A DNA stretch of 64,000 nucleotides from Flavobacteriales bacterium UBA2104 (GTDB lineage Bacteria; Bacteroidota; Bacteroidia; Flavobacteriales_D; Crocinitomicaceae). The stretch is taken from positions 1 through 64,000 of the forward strand of contig DCYS01000027.1 of assembly GCA_002331485.1 (NCBI GenBank), read 5' to 3'. Below are positions 61,151 through 64,000 of this stretch, piece after piece. A program made the position numbers and the translations under genes. Position 1 is the first letter of the stretch. Each line of letters starts with the position of its first letter. Below the pieces are notes generated by a model, which saw only the letters and a program-made list of their open reading frames with translations, was not told the origin of the DNA and ran no database searches.

Positions 61151-64000
61151 TTAATCTAGTCTCAAGAAATAGGCATTAGCTTTTTCCTTGTAATACTTGC
61201 TGAACGACGGATCTAAAGTACGCAGCAACTCAATTTGTTTTTCTTTTTGATTCTTATACTCCAAAAATTCAATTTGGTTACTAAAATCTTTATTTTTTCC
61301 TGAATTACTTTTTCGCTCCTTTTCGAAACCTCGTTCTTCCATAACTTTTTCACTCTCCAAGAGGCGTGTCATAATTCTCTTTTGGCGTTCAATTAATTCA
61401 GAATCCCATTCCTTATTTATCAAGTCCTGCTGCTGTTCTTCAAGCTCTTTAAGTAATGGGTTCAACTGGTTTCCTTTTCCACTACCATCCTTATTCATTT
61501 GCTGCCTTAACTCCTCAAGCTTTCTTCTCATTTGACCTTGTTCTGCAGCCATCTTTGCTGCACCTTTTGAGTTCATCGGAATCATACCGTTGGGATTCTT
61601 CTGTCCAGGGTTTTTACCTTGTTTTTCACCGCCAGGGTTATTCCCCTTCTTCATTTCTTCTAGCTGCTTCTTGAGCATCTCTTTGATGCCCTGCATCTGA
61701 CCCGATTTTCCACTCCCTTTCTTTCCACCAGGTTTACTACAACTTCCTTCGCCCTGCATCATACTTTGCATATTCTGTTGAGCACTTTGCAATGCCTCAT
61801 TCATAAAAAGCGCAAGATTATTTAAACTTGTCATCACCTTTTGCTGTTTCGATCCTAAGGCACGTTTTTCACGTTCACCTACATGTGTTGGAATATATTT
61901 AAAATTCTTATCTATTTCCTGTAATTCCTGTTCCACAAACGAAGCAACCTTTGGTACACGATCTGCTAAAGCTCTTAGACTATCCTTCACTGGCTTCATG
62001 TTATCCATTATCTCCCTTTGATCTCGTCCTAGCTCAACAAAATACGGATCATAAATACTGGTTTCCGCAAAAGCATCCATGTTGTTCTCTTGTGTGAAAC
62101 TAAGGTTGATCAAGTTTTCTAATAAAGCTCTCATTGATTCGATATCTTCCCCTTGCTGTTCTTGCTGACTCTGTTGCATTTGAGCTTGCATTTTTGATGA
62201 CATTTCTTGCATCTGTTCAGAAGCGTTCTGTTGATTTTCCCCTGCTGATTTATTCTTTTGTTGATCTAAGTTTTCCTTAGCTTCCTCCATTTCACTTTGA
62301 GTGTCCTCAGCGTCCTTATCCAGATCATCTAAAGTTAATGGTCTTTGCAACTCACTATTTTTATCCATTAACTCTTTTAGCTCTTCTTTCTTTTCATCAA
62401 ACGCTTTGTTTAGCTCTTCTTGCTGATCTTTTGCTTCTTCATTTGTGAGGTTTTCATTTTCAATGTCTTCTTTTAACTCTTCTTGTTTCTTGGCAAGCTC
62501 TTCCAACGACTCTATCATGTCTTCAGCACGCTCTTCAACGTCCATTCTTTTTAACATTTCCATGGTACGGTCCATCTGGCGCTTCATCATCTCAGAAGTA
62601 ACTTCTGACTCCTCCATCTTTTCGAGCATTTCCGAATTATCATTCTCGTTCATGAGTTTTTCTAACTCCTCCAGTAAATTCTTAAGCTCTTCATCCATCA
62701 CATTTTCCATCATTTCCTCCAATAGCTTCTGTTTTTCTAGAAGTTCCTCATCTGCTTCAGTAAACTGTGATTTCTCTTCAAAACTCTCACTCATTTTCTC
62801 TTTCAATGACTTCATTTTATCCTCTAAAGATTGGCGCTCTTTCTGAAGGTTTTCCAACTGTTTTGATTGCTGCCAGGAATTAGATTTTGAATCCATCATC
62901 TCTTTCTTCAGCCTGGATACTTTTTCATTAAAGTCTTTCGTTTTCTGGATTAGTTGCTCCATTTCTTTTTGAACACTTTCTTTTGTTTCGTTTCTCGATT
63001 CTTGTAACTCTTCTTTAGAAGGTGCTCGATACTGGAAAACAGAAGAACGTGTTGACTTTGGTCCATTTACTCCATCATTATCGTAAGCCACAAAAAAATA
63101 CGTCACTTCATCCTCAAGGTCAAGGTTTAATTTATTGATGTCGAGAGACATTGAAAACGGTCTGTTTTTACCACCAATACCTGGTACTTTTTGTGTTTCC
63201 TTAATCGTTTCACCTGACTTCTTTTTTATAGTATAGTGAAAATAAACATTTGAAAGTCCATGGTCATCTGTTGCTCTACCAGTAAAGAAAACTCTCCCTT
63301 TAGTTGTTGTATCTTTTTCCTGTCGAACTGATAGATCTGGGTAACGATCTTTAACAACATCTATCGAATAAAATAAAGAGTCGCTTTTATCCAGCTCTTC
63401 ATTCTTAAGAATAAACATAAGTCTACCCCCTTCATAAAAAGCGTTTTTATAACGGAAGCCTCTATCTTTAAAAATAGTTGCGCTATCGTTGTATTCGATC
63501 TTTAATTCTTTCGTGTTTTTAACAATGCCATCCCAAACAACCTTTGTTCCTTCAGGGAGCATCATATCACCCGGGTTTTCAATCTCTTCGTTCTGAAGTT
63601 CAAGGTAGTTTGGGTAAATAATTTTAGCTTTCATCTGTCCAAGAGAAGTTCGCTTAACAACTTCTATTTTATACTGTCTAGAGCGTTGACCTTTTCCAAC
63701 AAACTCAAAAAAGATATCTTCATTTACATTTTCAAAATTATACTTAGCCTTATTCTTAGCTGACTTGCTCATTGCAAAACGACCTTCACTACTTTCTATA
63801 AATACTGCATTGGGTATTGCCTTTCCTTCTCGAGGGTCCAGAAGTACACTAACCGGTACAGAACTACCTTCTTCAACTTTTAAATTGTCGTTTTCTAGTA
63901 TAAAATCGAAGTCTGGATCTTCAACAAACACCTCATTATACTTGAAGAGTCGCTCTGATCCATCTGTAAACAATTTAGGAATAACAACACCCAGCAACAC
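61151..64000 (-). CDS. DUF4175-family giant coiled-coil protein (5' part outside window)
   Basis: At least 949 residues are visible and the frame is open at the window edge, so the N-terminus is missing; the first hydrophobic residues (LLGVVIPKLF) look like the end of a transmembrane segment. About 330 residues of beta-rich, probably periplasmic repeats follow (VSVLLDPREGKAIPNAVFIES, VFFTGRATDDHGLSNVYFHY). Then comes a very long acidic/basic coiled coil rich in Glu, Lys, Met and Gln (~330-690). A Gly/Lys/Gln/Pro low-complexity stretch (~740-800, GKKGSGKSGQMQG) and a helical end follow. This is the layout of Bacteroidota DUF4175 proteins of unknown function, conserved upstream of the RsbW-like gene, ybeY and mnmG. 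Confidence 0.88.
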   Translation of the reverse strand: MLLGVVIPKLFTDGSERLFKYNEVFVEDPDFDFILENDNLKVEEGSSVPVSVLLDPREGKAIPNAVFIESSEGRFAMSKSAKNKAKYNFENVNEDIFFEFVGKGQRSRQYKIEVVKRTSLGQMKAKIIYPNYLELQNEEIENPGDMMLPEGTKVVWDGIVKNTKELKIEYNDSATIFKDRGFRYKNAFYEGGRLMFILKNEELDKSDSLFYSIDVVKDRYPDLSVRQEKDTTTKGRVFFTGRATDDHGLSNVYFHYTIKKKSGETIKETQKVPGIGGKNRPFSMSLDINKLNLDLEDEVTYFFVAYDNDGVNGPKSTRSSVFQYRAPSKEELQESRNETKESVQKEMEQLIQKTKDFNEKVSRLKKEMMDSKSNSWQQSKQLENLQKERQSLEDKMKSLKEKMSESFEEKSQFTEADEELLEKQKLLEEMMENVMDEELKNLLEELEKLMNENDNSEMLEKMEESEVTSEMMKRQMDRTMEMLKRMDVEERAEDMIESLEELAKKQEELKEDIENENLTNEEAKDQQEELNKAFDEKKEELKELMDKNSELQRPLTLDDLDKDAEDTQSEMEEAKENLDQQKNKSAGENQQNASEQMQEMSSKMQAQMQQSQQEQQGEDIESMRALLENLINLSFTQENNMDAFAETSIYDPYFVELGRDQREIMDNMKPVKDSLRALADRVPKVASFVEQELQEIDKNFKYIPTHVGEREKRALGSKQQKVMTSLNNLALFMNEALQSAQQNMQSMMQGEGSCSKPGGKKGSGKSGQMQGIKEMLKKQLEEMKKGNNPGGEKQGKNPGQKNPNGMIPMNSKGAAKMAAEQGQMRRKLEELRQQMNKDGSGKGNQLNPLLKELEEQQQDLINKEWDSELIERQKRIMTRLLESEKVMEERGFEKERKSNSGKNKDFSNQIEFLEYKNQKEKQIELLRTLDPSFSKYYKEKANAYFLRLD

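Noticed and set aside
62445..62846. Plus-strand open frame of 133 codons rich in Ser and Phe
   Set aside because: It is the reverse complement of the Glu/Lys-rich coiled coil of the DUF4175 gene, which automatically reads as Ser/Phe.
1..64000. tRNA, rRNA, CRISPR array, riboswitch
   Set aside because: No cloverleaf-like segment, regularly spaced repeats or known aptamer core was recognised in the intergenic stretches, all of which are short.

Overview
The window comes from a member of the Bacteroidota, most likely a marine Flavobacteriales-type bacterium (Crocinitomicaceae/Cryomorphaceae-like; this is inference). The evidence is a full-length SprA translocon protein of the type IX secretion system (T9SS), a T9SS C-terminal sorting domain, DUF6029, Omp28, DUF3667-like and DUF4175-type proteins, a long-form IspG, A+T-rich DNA and several TAnnTTTG-type -7 promoter elements. 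Three ParB-binding parS sites at 58.39, 60.27 and 60.41 kb around mnmG suggest that the right end lies near the replication origin.

Layout. 0-2.1 kb: 3' end of an RHS-repeat polymorphic-toxin gene, an exported YwqK-like protein and a decayed cysteine-rich coding relic. 2.2-2.9 kb: TapB/DUF3108-like exported protein. 3.0-9.0 kb: a tightly packed six-gene type II secretion/type IV pilus-like operon (pseudopilin, prepilin peptidase, GspE, secretin, GspL/PilM-N, GspM/PilO) with no GspF/PilC platform gene. 9.1-14.0 kb: one 1650-residue protein with an N-terminal STAND-type P-loop NTPase, a very long helical middle and a C-terminal phospholipase-D-like domain. It is the best candidate here for an undescribed conflict/defence system. 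14.3-24.4 kb: TPR-SpoIIE phosphatase, small unknowns, RidA, msrC, an Ig-like lipoprotein, a TPR histidine kinase, a fructosamine-kinase-like protein, pth. 24.4-29.2 kb: sigma-54 activator without a DNA-binding domain, then a tlpA-DUF6029-omp28 operon in which DUF6029 is frameshifted and a head-to-head T9SS cargo gene has lost its 5' end. 29.3-42.8 kb: sirtuin, maeB-ruvA-sprA, GNAT, radA, rdgB. 42.9-54.2 kb: exported and surface proteins (beta-propellers, vanadium-haloperoxidase/PAP2-type enzyme, CocE hydrolase, heparin-lyase-like lipoprotein) and a KatG carrying a signal peptide. 54.3-57.4 kb: glycosyltransferase and ispG. 57.5-64 kb (minus strand): methyltransferase, mnmG, ybeY, RsbW-like kinase and a DUF4175 protein cut by the window end.

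How the genes fit together. SprA exports cargo such as the sorting-domain relic. The pilus-like operon would build a second envelope-spanning machine. The TPR-SpoIIE phosphatase, TPR-histidine kinase, receiver-AAA+ protein and RsbW-like kinase are pieces of signalling circuits whose partners are mostly outside the window. No tRNA, rRNA, CRISPR array or insertion sequence was recognised. Domain calls were made by reading motifs; no database search was possible.
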